From Warburgia ugandensis (Eukaryota > Streptophyta > Magnoliopsida > Canellales > Canellaceae), in NCBI GenBank assembly GCA_035236585.1, contig CP141132.1, forward strand, positions 47,929,880 through 47,993,879: DNA of 64,000 bases, given 5' to 3'. The notes under the pieces were generated by a model. It worked only from the letters and a program-made list of their open reading frames with translations. It was not told the origin of the DNA and made no database searches. The position numbers and the translations under genes are program-made. Of this stretch, positions 46,951 through 58,073 are shown piece by piece (the first letter of the stretch is position 1; each line of letters begins with the position of its first letter).

Positions 46951-47159
46951 TCATTTGTAACACCCCAAGGCACAGTATGGATATTGTTTGCTTTGGGCTA
47001 GGGCCCGCACGGTTTTAAAGCGCCTCCATGTGTGTATCAGACTAGCACAGCGGAGATATTGTCCTAGTCGATATGTCGGGTTTTGTTTCCCGCCCCCTCA
47101 ACGACAGCACCTTTTGGGCCGGGGAACGCGGCCACTTGTGTATCAGAGTAGCATAGTGG

Positions 47160-47445
47160 AGATATTGTCCTGGTAGACACCAGGTTTTGTTTCCCCCCCG
47201 CCCCCCTCAGCGACCGTGCCTTTTGGCCACGGTTCACCTCTCCCCCTTAGGGGATAGGCATCCCTGCGTGTCACACGTGCCAGGCACATGTGTGGTTAGC
47301 CGCCCACCATCGGGGTCGGGGTCTGGCTCGTGTGACACATGGGGACGCGTGTCCCCTAAGGGGGAGAGGTGAACCGTGGCCAAAAGGTGTGGTCTCTGAG
47401 AGGGGGGAAACAAAACCCAGCATTGACCGGGACAATATCGTTGCT
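47160..47445. repeat. Inverted repeat (foldback) within the TRIM-like element
   Basis: The left arm carries GATATTGTCCTGGTAGACAC, GTTTTGTTTCCCCCC and CACCTCTCCCCCTTAGGGG. The right arm carries their complements in reverse order. The loop holds GTGGTTAGCCGCCCACC. The arms are imperfect but over 90 bp each. Confidence 0.75.
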
Positions 47446-47468
47446 GGTGGGACCCTGATCGTTACAGG

Positions 47469-47480
47469 TGGTATCAGAGC
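47469..47480 (+). other. tRNA-iMet primer-binding site, TRIM unit 1
   Basis: TGGTATCAGAGC lies two bases after GTTACA. It is repeated exactly at 48067-48078 and as a relic (CGGTATTAGAGC) at 47757-47768. Confidence 0.85.
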
Positions 47481-48379
47481 TAGACCCAGACCCTGATAGT
47501 GGGTGGCTAACCGCACGCGGGGATGCCTGTCCCCTAAGGGCGAGAGGTGAATTGTGGCCAAAAGGCACGGTCGCTGAGGGATGGGAGGGACTGAGAGTTA
47601 GTCCCACATCGGCAGGGAGAAGGTCCTTGGGCTAGTTATAAGGGTGCGGGGAAACCTTATCAGTAACGAGGCCTTTTCCCCAGTAAGTCAGGGGAGAACA
47701 AAACCCGGTGTCGACTAGGACAATATCGTTACTGGTGGGACCCCGACCATTACAAGCGGTATTAGAGCCAGACCCCGACCCCGATGGTGGGTAGCTAACC
47801 GCATGCGGGCCTAGTGCACGTGACACGTGGGGACACATGTCCCCTAAGGGGGAGAGGTGAATCGTGGCCAAAAGGCATTGTCGCTGAGGGATGGGAGGGA
47901 CCGAAAGTTAGTCCCACATCGGTAGGGAGAAGGTCCCTGGGCTAGTTATAAGGGTGTGGGAAAACCTTATCAGTAACGAGCCCTTTTCCTCGGGAAGCCG
48001 AGGGAGAACAAAACCTGGTGTTGACCGAGACAATATCGTTGCTGGTGGGACTTCGACCGTTACAGGTGGTATCAGAGCCAGACCCCGACCTCGATGGTGG
48101 GTGGCTAACCGCAAGCGGGCCTGGTGCGTGTGACACACGGGGACGCGTGTCCCCTAAGGGGGAGAGGTGAACCGTGGACAAAAGGCGCTATTGCTGAGGG
48201 ATGGGAGGGACCGAGAGTTAGTCCCACATCGGCAGGGAGAAGGTCCCTGGGCTGGTTATAAGGGTGCGGGGAAACCTTATCAGTAACAAGGCCTTTTCCC
48301 CAGGAAGCCGAGGGAGAACAAAACTCGGCATCGACTGGGACAATATCGTTGCTGGTGGGATCCCGACCGTTACATCATT

Positions 48380-49035
48380 CAAGCCACCTTAGCCATATAA
48401 GCCATGAGAGGAGGTGACAAGCTAAGGAATTTAATCTAAGCCATTAAAGCCAAGGCTGTGAACCATGAAGACAAGCCAAATGAGCCCTCAAAGTGAGCCA
48501 CATAAGCCAACTAAGCCAAATGCCACATGGAGTCATACAATTGGAGGAGAATTCAAGCAATGATCCACTTTCTAAATTTGGATATTCAAGGTTTAGTTAG
48601 AAGGTTTGAAAGAATTGTGTAAAAGGTAAGATGACTATGCGTTAGTGGACCCATCAAGAGAAAAATGCTACTTTCCAACTCCATCTCTAACTCTTTTTCC
48701 ATTCAATTGACCTAGGGTTATAATTTAAAGGAGGGAGACACCTCTTTAGGAAAAAGAAGCCCCCTTTCCTAATTAGTGATCAAGTGGTTTCCTAAATAGG
48801 AAACCTTAGATCTACTTCAATTCAAATAACTTCAAAACCCTGGATCCTTTCCCATTTTTCCTAAACCACATTCCTCACATATTCCTTGACTTTTCATCAA
48901 CCAAGCATCACAAAATTGGAAGGGTAAAGAGCTCCACTTTTGTTTTAGGAAAAACACACAAATCCCCTTTTCACAAATACCCAAACCCTAGGGCCATTTT
49001 CCTCATGGTTTCACTCCCTAAATTATGAACCCACT
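48380..49035. other. Unassigned sequence
   Basis: The start is rich in AAGCCA/AAGCCAC words (48380-48520). No gene seen. Confidence 0.4.
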
Positions 49036-50667
49036 CATTGTTGATGTTTTCCTCAAGTGCATGGGCTATTGTAGTGCAGCTTATGCAAGTACGGGTCGAT
49101 CCCACTGAGACTTGATTTAAAATGATGGAGTTTTCAATAAAATTCAATTAATAAAAAAAACAAAACAAAGAATATACCAGAATTAAACTATCAATAAAAT
49201 AAAATCTAAATTTATTCAACTGTTGCAATTTACACAATTATTTATTCCAAAAACACAGAAAATGCAACGAAATAAGTAGTCCTGGATAAGCTTGTCCCTG
49301 GATAGTTAGAATGTGGATAAGTTAAAATCGGAATAGCACAGGGACACAGTTGGTATTAAATCAGGGACTCAGATGGAATTAAATTGGGGATCCAGATGTA
49401 ATTAACCAGAAAGGACAGAATTGTAATTACTTTTAAAGGAGGGCAAAAATGGAATTTTGTTGAAAATATGGTTTTGAAGAGAAAAACTAGACCCGACGAA
49501 GAAGAACAAAGGAGATGGAGGTGGAAAAGGGAGAAGAAGAGAAGAAAAAGGAGGAGAAGAGAAGGGAAGAGGAGTGCGTGGGAGTGGAAACCCAGTTTGG
49601 GTTTCCTTCTCTGGGATGTCTAGGGACGAGAAAAACCAACAAAGAAATGGAATCCGGAGGAGAAGATGGGAAAGAAGAAGGAGGAGCGGGAAAAGAGAGA
49701 AAGGGAGAAGAAAGGAGAGGGAGAGAAGGAATAAGAAAAAATGGAGAAAAACCCAATTCGGGTTTTCTTAGCTTGGCTGACTGGAGCTTGCGACGATGTC
49801 TTAGATAGGGATTTGGAGAGCTCTAAGCAATCCGACCAGTGAAGGATGGAACGCTTCATCTGGCCAATGCTGGATGTTTGGGATTCGACTGCATTTCTTT
49901 TGAGCAGCCAAAAATCTGAGAAGAATGAAATAGAAGAACATGAGGGAGGAGAAGAGAGGACTGGGATGAAAGGAGAAGAACAAGCAAGAGAGAGAACGTG
50001 GGAAAGAGAGTAGAGAATAAGAGGGAGAAAAGGCCAGGCCTGCTTGGTGTGTCACGCACCAATGGCCGGCCAGTGGGGAAACGAGAGTGAGAGAGCTAAG
50101 ATAGTAAAAGAAAGAGAGAGCTACGGGTTAAAGAACAAGGGGGTCGAGAGAGAAGAGGGGGTATATGAAGAAAATTGATAGAGAGAGACGTGAGAGAGTG
50201 GGAGATGAGAGGGAGATAAGGGAAAAAGAGAAAAGAGAAAAGAGATGAGAGATAAGAGAAAAGAAAGAGAAGATAGAGAGAGAGAAAAAAATAAGAGAGA
50301 GTGGGGTCCACTAGCTTCTTGGTCTTACTAGAACTTTGGCTTCAACTTTGTCCTATCCTAGGACTCTTCAAAGTCTTCTTTTTTCATGAAACTTCATCAT
50401 TCTCATCTGATATCCTTGATTCAATCTGGAGCGTCCACTCCTGAGTCGATTAATCTGCAATGCACAAGATCCAATTAGAATCATCTGAACCGTTAAGTAT
50501 TCTTTTGATTAGCTTTAATGATCATCTGACCACTAAATCTTTCAATTCAATGGTTGATGGCCAATTAAAGCTAAAATGAAATATTTTATGTAAAATCTTT
50601 AAATTAATGGCCTAAATGCTCTAATTGAACACTAAATTAGGGGTATTTTAGCCAAAAATGAACACTT
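49036..50667 (+). repeat. Repeat H2, second copy of H1 family
   Basis: It starts CATTGTTGATGTTTTCCTCA with GGGTCGATCCCACTGAG at 49096 and ends GGGTATTTTAGCCAAAAATG...CACTTAGCA. Purine-rich blocks lie at 49500-49760 and 49920-50310. Compared with H1 the order of modules is the same but the central part differs. Reading frames inside are low-complexity. Confidence 0.6.
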
Positions 50668-52190
50668 AGCAGTCATCTATATATAGCCCATGTTTCATAC
50701 AAATTTTCTAAGTAGGGGTGGGTGAGACATCTTGAAATCAAGCTCTCCTTTGGTGTTATTTGCTCCCAGACTTTGTGATTTCTTAGATAATTTTCTTTCT
50801 TTGCATTTTCTAGTTATTATCTTAGTTATTTTCTTGCCAATTCAGGTTAGTAGGTTGCTTGCTTTGCTTTAGTTTTCATTGTTTTGCTTTCTAATTTTGC
50901 GCCTTCCTTTCCATTTAGCTTCTTCTTCTTTCCTTACCCTAATTCAACTTGTTTCTCTTTATTATTCCCTTAGGATTCTAGCTAACTCAACTCTGGTAGT
51001 GATAGCTAAGAGAAGAGCTAGCTTAGAAACTTGATTTTCCATCTTGAAATTCAAGTTTTTCACCTTATTCTCACCTTAGTTTTAGGTTAATTTCCTTGCC
51101 CTCATCACCCACTTAGCCTTCTTTTCTATTGAATTATTTCTGGATCTTCTTCACATGTCATCATAATTTAGTTTATGAGCATTAGATTGCATTGTTGGTG
51201 TTGTGTAGATATGATTTCATGCTTCAGAATTAGATGCCATTTCCAACAATAAAACATTTGTTATGCTTCCTGTTTTTTGTGTAATTTGGAGATAATTCAA
51301 TAAAGTTTTGTGGAAATTATTGTTATGGAATGCATATTTCATCAAGGTACTTGAGATTTGGGTCATTTCCTTGCATAAAAGTTATGATTTCAATAGCTTT
51401 CTAATGCTAGATTTATTGATTGTTCCTAAGTACTAAAATCTAAAAACTGGTTTTTCCTTAACATTGTACTTCAATTCTAGCAATCAAAACATCTTATTTT
51501 CCTAAATCCTTAGGTACCCATTTATATTTATATTTTATTTTTTATTAGACCCCATAGTTATTTTGCATAAACTCATTGTAGGTTCATTAATTTTCACCAA
51601 CTTTAGGGCTTCAAAATCATGTGCACAATACAAAAAGCAAGCACATGGTTCTAAATCCCATTCTTCTTTGAAATTTGGTTAATTTAGTTGTTAGATCTTG
51701 TGTTACAGTAGTTAATTTGGTTAATTTTATGTTTTTTTAGGTTTAGAAAGTTTTCTTTTCGAGTTTTAGCAATTTCTATTTTTAGCAAGTTATAGTCTAT
51801 GAAGTTTCCTTAAGATTAATTTCTTGGTTTGCATTCTTCTAATTCTTTTTAGTTTCTTTATTTGTTTATTATTAATTACTTAAATTTCCAATTCCAATTC
51901 CAATTCCAATTTCTTAGTTTATGTTTTAGAAAATCTTCCTTTCTTTTAACTCTAGATTAGGAAAGTTTCCATTTGTAGTAATTAAGTTAATTGTTTACTA
52001 TAATTCTTGCTGTTTCCTTACTATCATTTCTAAGTTTGCATGCATGTTAGTTTAGTAAGTTTCCAATTTCATCCTAATTTTGGTTTTAGTAAGTTTCCTT
52101 TATGATTTTAGTTTCTAATTCCATGCATGCTTTCATTCCATGTTGTTTAATTACCTAATTTAATAGCAACCCTCCTTTTGTTGAAGTTAA
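50668..52190. other. Unassigned AT-rich sequence
   Basis: CTATATATAGCCC at 50677 resembles a promoter. (TTCCAA)n at 51886-51912. No frame, no family recognised. Confidence 0.35.
51886..51912 (+). repeat. (TTCCAA)4-5 hexamer repeat
   Basis: Perfect hexamer run of 27 bp. Confidence 0.85.
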
Positions 52191-55100
52191 TGTAATAACC
52201 CCAATTTTATGAATATAATTGAATTATAAAAAATTAAAAGTTTAATTTTTGAAGGTGAAACTGGAATTTTGAGTTCTAGGAGAATCTATTTTTATAAAAA
52301 TAAAACCAAGGTTTAAAACTTGAATATTTGAAAGGTACTCAAAATATCGATCAGAATGACTGTAAGCACTCCAAATTCTGAGATCGGATGAAAAATTTCT
52401 ATTTTTCTTGATTTTTATAAATAAAAGAGTAAAATGATAATTTTACTCATAACTGAGATATAAGACATCAATATTTAGAATGTACTCAAAAATCTGATTC
52501 CAATGCCACTAAGTACACTCAATTCCGAGTTGGGAGAATAAAACCTATTTGTCTCCATTTTTAGAATTAAAAGGGCAAAATGGTCTTTCACAACTATGCG
52601 GGGCCCACAAGGCAAGCCAACGGTCTGGAAGACCATGATAGTGGAGAAGGAGGTGGTAGTGGAGAATCCAATGCCAATTTAATAATAGAAAGAAATGGAA
52701 CATAATAATTATAAGTGATGATGAAAATTTTTAAAACACTTATAAATACCCCATAAAAATTACCAAAATTTTTCCTAAAAATCCCTCACCCTCACGAGAT
52801 TCCCTAGACTCCCTTAGAATTACAGCTCCAAAATCCTTCCCCATCTCCCTAGGAGAGTGTCCCTAGAAGCACTCGGGCAGACAAGTCAGGTCTATCTGCG
52901 GGCGCGTCAAGGGACGCGACGTCCAAAATTGACCTAAGGTTCTGCCCAAGAACCCTAGAATGAATTAGCCACTCCATTAAATGTTGTTTCTAAAAAATAC
53001 CACCATCAAATCTTGTTAGTCTGAGATGATTTACAAAAGCCCTAATGTTTCATGATGATCCATTGGTTGGATCGCCACAAAGTCACCATGAATCTTAAGC
53101 ACAGTAAAGTTACCGTCTCCGGCAAGTTCGTCAACTTATTCTGGAAAATTCTATTGGTCAATCTTGATCGTGCACCAATGAATCACTTTCAGATGGAGGG
53201 ATCTATGTTTCCCCCGAGTTTTCACTCCATCTTCAGAAACTACGACGGAGGAATTCACTTATGTATATTTCATCGGTGACTAGGTTTTCTTTCACCGATA
53301 TTTTTCTTCTCCGGTGAATATCCCTTCAATGGACTGGCAAAGGTAGGCCACCCCTTCACCCTTTGTTCATATCTCTCTAGTCGTTGATCTGTCGGGAAAG
53401 ATGGATCCTGCAACAGGGTTGAGATCCCCATCTTGGATGGCTCGGATGAAACTTCTAAGCCATTGGATGGATTCGTGAGCCCAAGAACCCTAGGAGATGA
53501 AATTTGGGCCATTGAGTATTAGGGATGAAGGAGATCTGGCGATGGGTGATCCGATGGTTCAGATTTGGACCGTCTAGCCTATCAACGGTCACTCCTCCTC
53601 GATGATGGGTAATCCCAGGTAATGCAACATGGGCCACCCTCTTATTTTGTGGCATTCTGCAGATTTGATCTGAACCGTTGGATTTTGATTTGAAATTTTA
53701 TTTTTTCAATTAAGAGCTTAGATTTTAGATCTAAAAGGATCGATGAATTCCTTGTGTTATTTAAAATTTAGTAGAATCATGATATATATATATATATATG
53801 TTTCTAATTGTATTTATGTGAAATAATTGCTAAAATCCATTGTAACAGTGTTGGATCATGTCTAAGATGATCTTAAAATGTAAATCTAATCTAATAGATG
53901 GATCTAGGACATACAAAAACTTTAGTAACAACAATCATAGTAAAATTTATGGACATCTGGATCAAAGAATTAGGCTGTTACAGATTGGATCAATCTTGAC
54001 CATTAAAAAAATGACTAAAAACTTATTTCCTCAATTGTGAGCTCATTTTAGCTTTGATTTTAGATAGAAAAGTTTATATAAATTTATGATATTTTGTAAA
54101 GTCTAATGGAAGTATTAGATTTATGTTTTTAATTGTATTTACTTGTGATAATCACTAAAATCAGTTTCAACTGTAATGGATCATGATCAAGATGACCATA
54201 AAATAGAAATCTGAACCGATGGATGGATTCAAGAGGTCCCAAAACTATAAGGACAATGATCATAGTAAAAATTTGGGTTACCTAGATCGAGTAAGTGGAT
54301 AAAAACAATAAAGATCAATATCAACCATTAAAACTGGCTGAAATCTTGAAATCCAAATTATGATCTCAAATTGACTCCAAATTGAGATCGGAGAGTTGTT
54401 TTGGATTCCTCTTGATAGGGAGAACCCATTGAACCAATAAAATCATGAGTTTAATTCATGAAACTTTCTGTTTTTAAAGAAATAATGGTACTAATTGATC
54501 TACAAGATTTGGGATGACTAGACCATTCAAATCATTTTTTATGATGATGTAATGATGTAATGACTTGAATAAATGAGTTAGATGTAACTGATTTGGCAAT
54601 CTTAAGATCTAGACCATTAAAAGTAACAAAATCCTTGAAAATACATAACAACTTCCATGATCAGATTGATCAAGGATCATCAGAAACTGTGAATCAGTAT
54701 GAATGATGATCTAATGATAAGAACATGAGAAATGAATAGCCTGATGAGGCTAATTTGGGATAGATTGAGATCTATGCCCTTAATTATGATAAAATGACTT
54801 AAGATCTTCTTGATCTGTTAAGTCAAGAAGGATCAAATCATGTGATGAGATGATATCAATGATCTAGTGATGAGATCACTTTAAGAAAATGAGTAGATTT
54901 GATAAAAGTAAAAGATCAAGATCTAAACCCTAAATGGGATGAAAAATGATTAGAAATGAAAGATGATCGTTAGATCATGATGATATACTAAATGTGTTTA
55001 TTTGAATTATTAATGTTATTGTAAATGTCTTTTATTGCTTAGTAGATATAATTTTAAATTTACTTATTTATGCTTTAATAATTATGTTGTGTAAAATAAA

Positions 55101-57616
55101 TGGAAAATGTAATTAATGAAATATAGATATGAAGGACATTTACATTGAATAAATGACATGGACTTATGATAGTTAAGGGCTATAGTTAATAGGACAATAT
55201 AAGGATTATCAAATCCTTGGCCCAAATTAGGAGAATAATAAACCTAATGAATGACATTTTGAATGTTCATGGATTTAAATAAAATCAATTAGAAAGAGGT
55301 TATAGGTTTTAATGCTCATAGGAACCTTATGGACGCTGAACATTGTGGTTAAGGGGGTTCTCTAATAGAGCTTCGCTCTTCCCCCACCTTCTGGAAATGT
55401 TTATGAGATATAAATGCCTCCTTACATGGGGATTGAATTAACCACTCTTTAAATAGCTTGTAGTTGGTAAGCCTTAGTCAATTGGAAATAAGAGGAGCTG
55501 TCTAGACTTAGGATGAAATAAGCTATCTTCAACCAGTAAAACATTAACTAGGTGAATAATAATAATAAGATTATAAAAAAATAGTAAAATATCTAATCTT
55601 AATAAAAATGGTAAATAAGATAATCAGCATCAAACAAGATCCATAAGGAGATCTTGAATGATCAAGAACAATAAGAAATCATAACATTGTATTGTGCTTA
55701 GTAGGTATGTTTATTATTATGTATGTATGTATGTTGTAGACAAATCTAGATCATTAGGATAGAGAATCCAAACCCTTGATCAAATATGATTCAAGGAAGA
55801 GAACCAAGATCATCCTCTTTAGGGATGATCAAAAGACCGAACTTAGATCAAAGAAGAACTAGATGATAGAGAATATAAGCCCTTGATCTTTATCGACAAG
55901 TATAAATTGTTGATGAAAGGATCTATGAAAGATCAGGATCAAAGAAAGGAATACACAAAGAATTAGAAATAGAAAATACTTAGATCTGAAAGATTAGAAA
56001 ATCATTCTAACCATCAAATCTATTGATCAATAGGATAAGCACTATCTAATGAAGATAGATCATGATAGGACAAAAGATCTAAATCCTTTATATCAAAGGG
56101 CAAGATTAGACAAAGAATATAGATATGATAAAAATATAGGATTATTCAAGTTGTATAAATAATGATAGTATGTATGGATTTATAGATTACATGCGTCAGT
56201 CAGGATCATGGAAGATCTAAAGGGATGGATCATTACTTGAAGGTAGGTGGAACCTTAAGAAGGAACCAATTTACAAGATCTATGGTCTATGGAATTGTTG
56301 CTATGCATAAGATTATAGAAATGAATTATTACATGTTTAATGAGTTCATATGAATGATAGAATGTTTAGTTGCATTTGGAACTATAATGGATGTATATGA
56401 GATAAATTGTTGAAATAAGGTGAAATACATGATAATAACTTGGGTATCATTTATAGAAAATGATCACCCCTAAACTTAGATAAAAACATAATAATCATGG
56501 ATATCATTTGTATCAAATGAGTATCCTTACATTTAATGACATGTTGGTATAATTACCAAATTAAAGGAAATGTGGATCATTTGTAATAAATGATTAATCC
56601 CTAAACTTATATGAACATGGGTATCATTCATTGTAAATGAGGATCCCCAAATTAACAAATGAAATTATATCCTTAGTATAAGGATACTGAATACGAGAAT
56701 GATGATATAAACGGACAAGTCATTTGATAAGTAAAAGATTACTTTATATACAAGCAAGGATGCTTGTGGTTTTCTTTTAAATAGGCATATGCTTACGGAT
56801 GCTATGCTAGAAGGGTTACGAGGGTTTGCCACCCACTCTCTGAAATGTGATATATGATGATACTATGTCTAAAGAGAGGTAAAATGTCTGGTGGGGCAAT
56901 TATGGGAAGGCCATCACTGTGATGGCCTATCTTCTCATATAGACATGGCATAGATGATTTTTCACATTTGGTATCCGTAGAGTATGAAAGCAGTTATTCG
57001 GGTGTGCTATACTGATCAGACTACATGCATAGTAGTCCTTCGGGTATTTTGCATTATGATGCATGGCATAGTGAGATGTCGATACTGCCCTAATGAGGGA
57101 GTATTTTTCTAGCAAGAGTCTGGATGATTTACCAACTCAGTATGGCTGAGTGTGATTATACTGCCCCAAATGAGGGAGTATTTTCTAACAGAGTCTGAAT
57201 GCTTGATCAATTCAGTGTGTCTGAGTGTGACTATTGATGTTTGAGATATTAACTATTTTTCTATGTGTTTGATCGTATATACATACATATATACAATGTA
57301 GTGATGAGTGGTTTGAAATTATCTTACATGATGAATTATATAATAAGATGATAATATACAGCAGCTCATGGAAATTGAATTATGTGATTCATATGAAATA
57401 TGATGATTATGAATACTATACTTTTGAATTATATGATTCCATATGCTTCTTGAATCCCCTACCAAGTATAGCTTGCTGAGATATTGTAAATGTTGCATTT
57501 TTACAGTATCTCAGATATAGAAAGAAAGGAATGGAGGGATACGACAAGGGATTACAAAGACCATACTGTTGATCGAAACTATATACATTTGTGAAAGGAT
57601 TGGATTGTCTTTTGAT
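52191..57616 (+). mobile_element. LTR D, diverged member of the E/F/G group, truncated
   Basis: It begins TGTAATAACCCC, with a TATA box at 52741-52748. From 55150 onward it shares with E, G and K the landmarks GGGCTATAGTTA, GGACAATATAAGG, CTCCTTACATG, GAATCCCCTACCAAG and the hairpin (57476-57514). It is already about 1 kb longer than G at the hairpin, partly from a duplication (53803-53965 and 54127-54288) and an ~80-bp tandem duplication near 57082-57235. The CpG-rich module is reduced to a short GCGGGCGCGTC segment at 52900. The end is interrupted, so it continues beyond 57616 only as fragments or outside the window. Confidence 0.75.
57476..57514 (+). other. LTR hairpin (D copy)
   Basis: CTGAGATATTGTAAA pairs with TTTACAGTATCTCAG apart from one changed base. 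The stem is kept despite wide divergence of the surrounding LTR. Confidence 0.65.
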
Positions 57617-57766
57617 TAGGCCTGGTAATTCGGGTTGGTGGGTTGTGTTTGTGTCGATATGAACACGACACGTTAGAGTTATGGGTCGACGCGAACATGG
57701 CCCACTTAATAATCGTGTCAAGAATTCTTGATTCGAACATGGCACGATTATTAAACAAGTTGACAC
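57617..57766 (+). mobile_element. Possible hAT-like transposon end fragment
   Basis: TAGGCCTGGTAATTCGGGTT resembles the terminal inverted repeats of some plant hAT elements (TAGG/CAGGxCTGGCAA). It is followed by a GTGTCG/CGACAC-rich foldback segment. It is cut by LTR C at 57767, so the other terminus is out of view. Could equally be another repeat. Confidence 0.3.
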
Positions 57767-58073
57767 TGTAATGACCCCAAATTTTTGTAAATTATTAAGA
57801 AAAATTAATAAAGTTTGAATTTTTTGAAATTCTAGGCTAGAATATTAGGTTATTGAAAATTCTCTTTTTATAGAGATTATATTATGAATTAAAACATAGA
57901 AATTATGGATGTACTTGGAAAACTGATCGAAACAACATTAAGTATGTTCAATTCTGAGTTAAAATGAAAATTCCTTAATTTTTCCATTTGGGGGTAAAAT
58001 GGTAATTTTACCCATATCCCATATCCAAGAAATAAGACCTCAATATTCATGAAGCACTTAGAAATATGATTCC
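57767..58073 (+). mobile_element. LTR C, first 307 bp, interrupted by B
   Basis: It begins TGTAATGACCCC and matches K (11001 onward) nearly base for base up to GAAATATGATTCC, where B is inserted. In K the next bases are AACACCACTAAG. The remainder should resume after B, outside the window, behind a 5-bp duplication of ATTCC. Confidence 0.85.

Larger units (their letters stand above)
46956..48374 (+). mobile_element. TRIM-like element with foldback and tandem primer-site units
   Basis: TGTAACACCCC...ACCGTTACA is flanked by perfect TCATT duplications (46951-46955, 48375-48379). The first 511 bp contain a long inverted repeat: arms near 47160-47275 and 47335-47445, sharing for example CACCTCTCCCCCTTAGGGG. 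An extra, older partial inverted copy lies to the left. After GTTACA at 47466 come three direct units (47467-47754, 47755-48064, 48065-48374). Each starts with an iMet primer site or its relic and ends in TTACA. Units carry GTTAGTCCCACATCGG and GACAATATCGTTGCTGG, words typical of plant TRIM LTRs such as Cassandra, but no 5S segment. No coding capacity. GC-rich, unlike its surroundings. Confidence 0.82.

Noticed and set aside
46956-48374. Cassandra element (5S-bearing TRIM)
   Set aside because: LTR words and primer site are TRIM-like, but I found no 5S segment inside; the 5S-like blocks are 14 kb away at 32575 and 33004.
47467-48374. CRISPR-like array of regular repeats
   Set aside because: The units are full-length near-identical tandem repeats with a retroelement primer site, not short repeats with unique spacers, in a plant genome.
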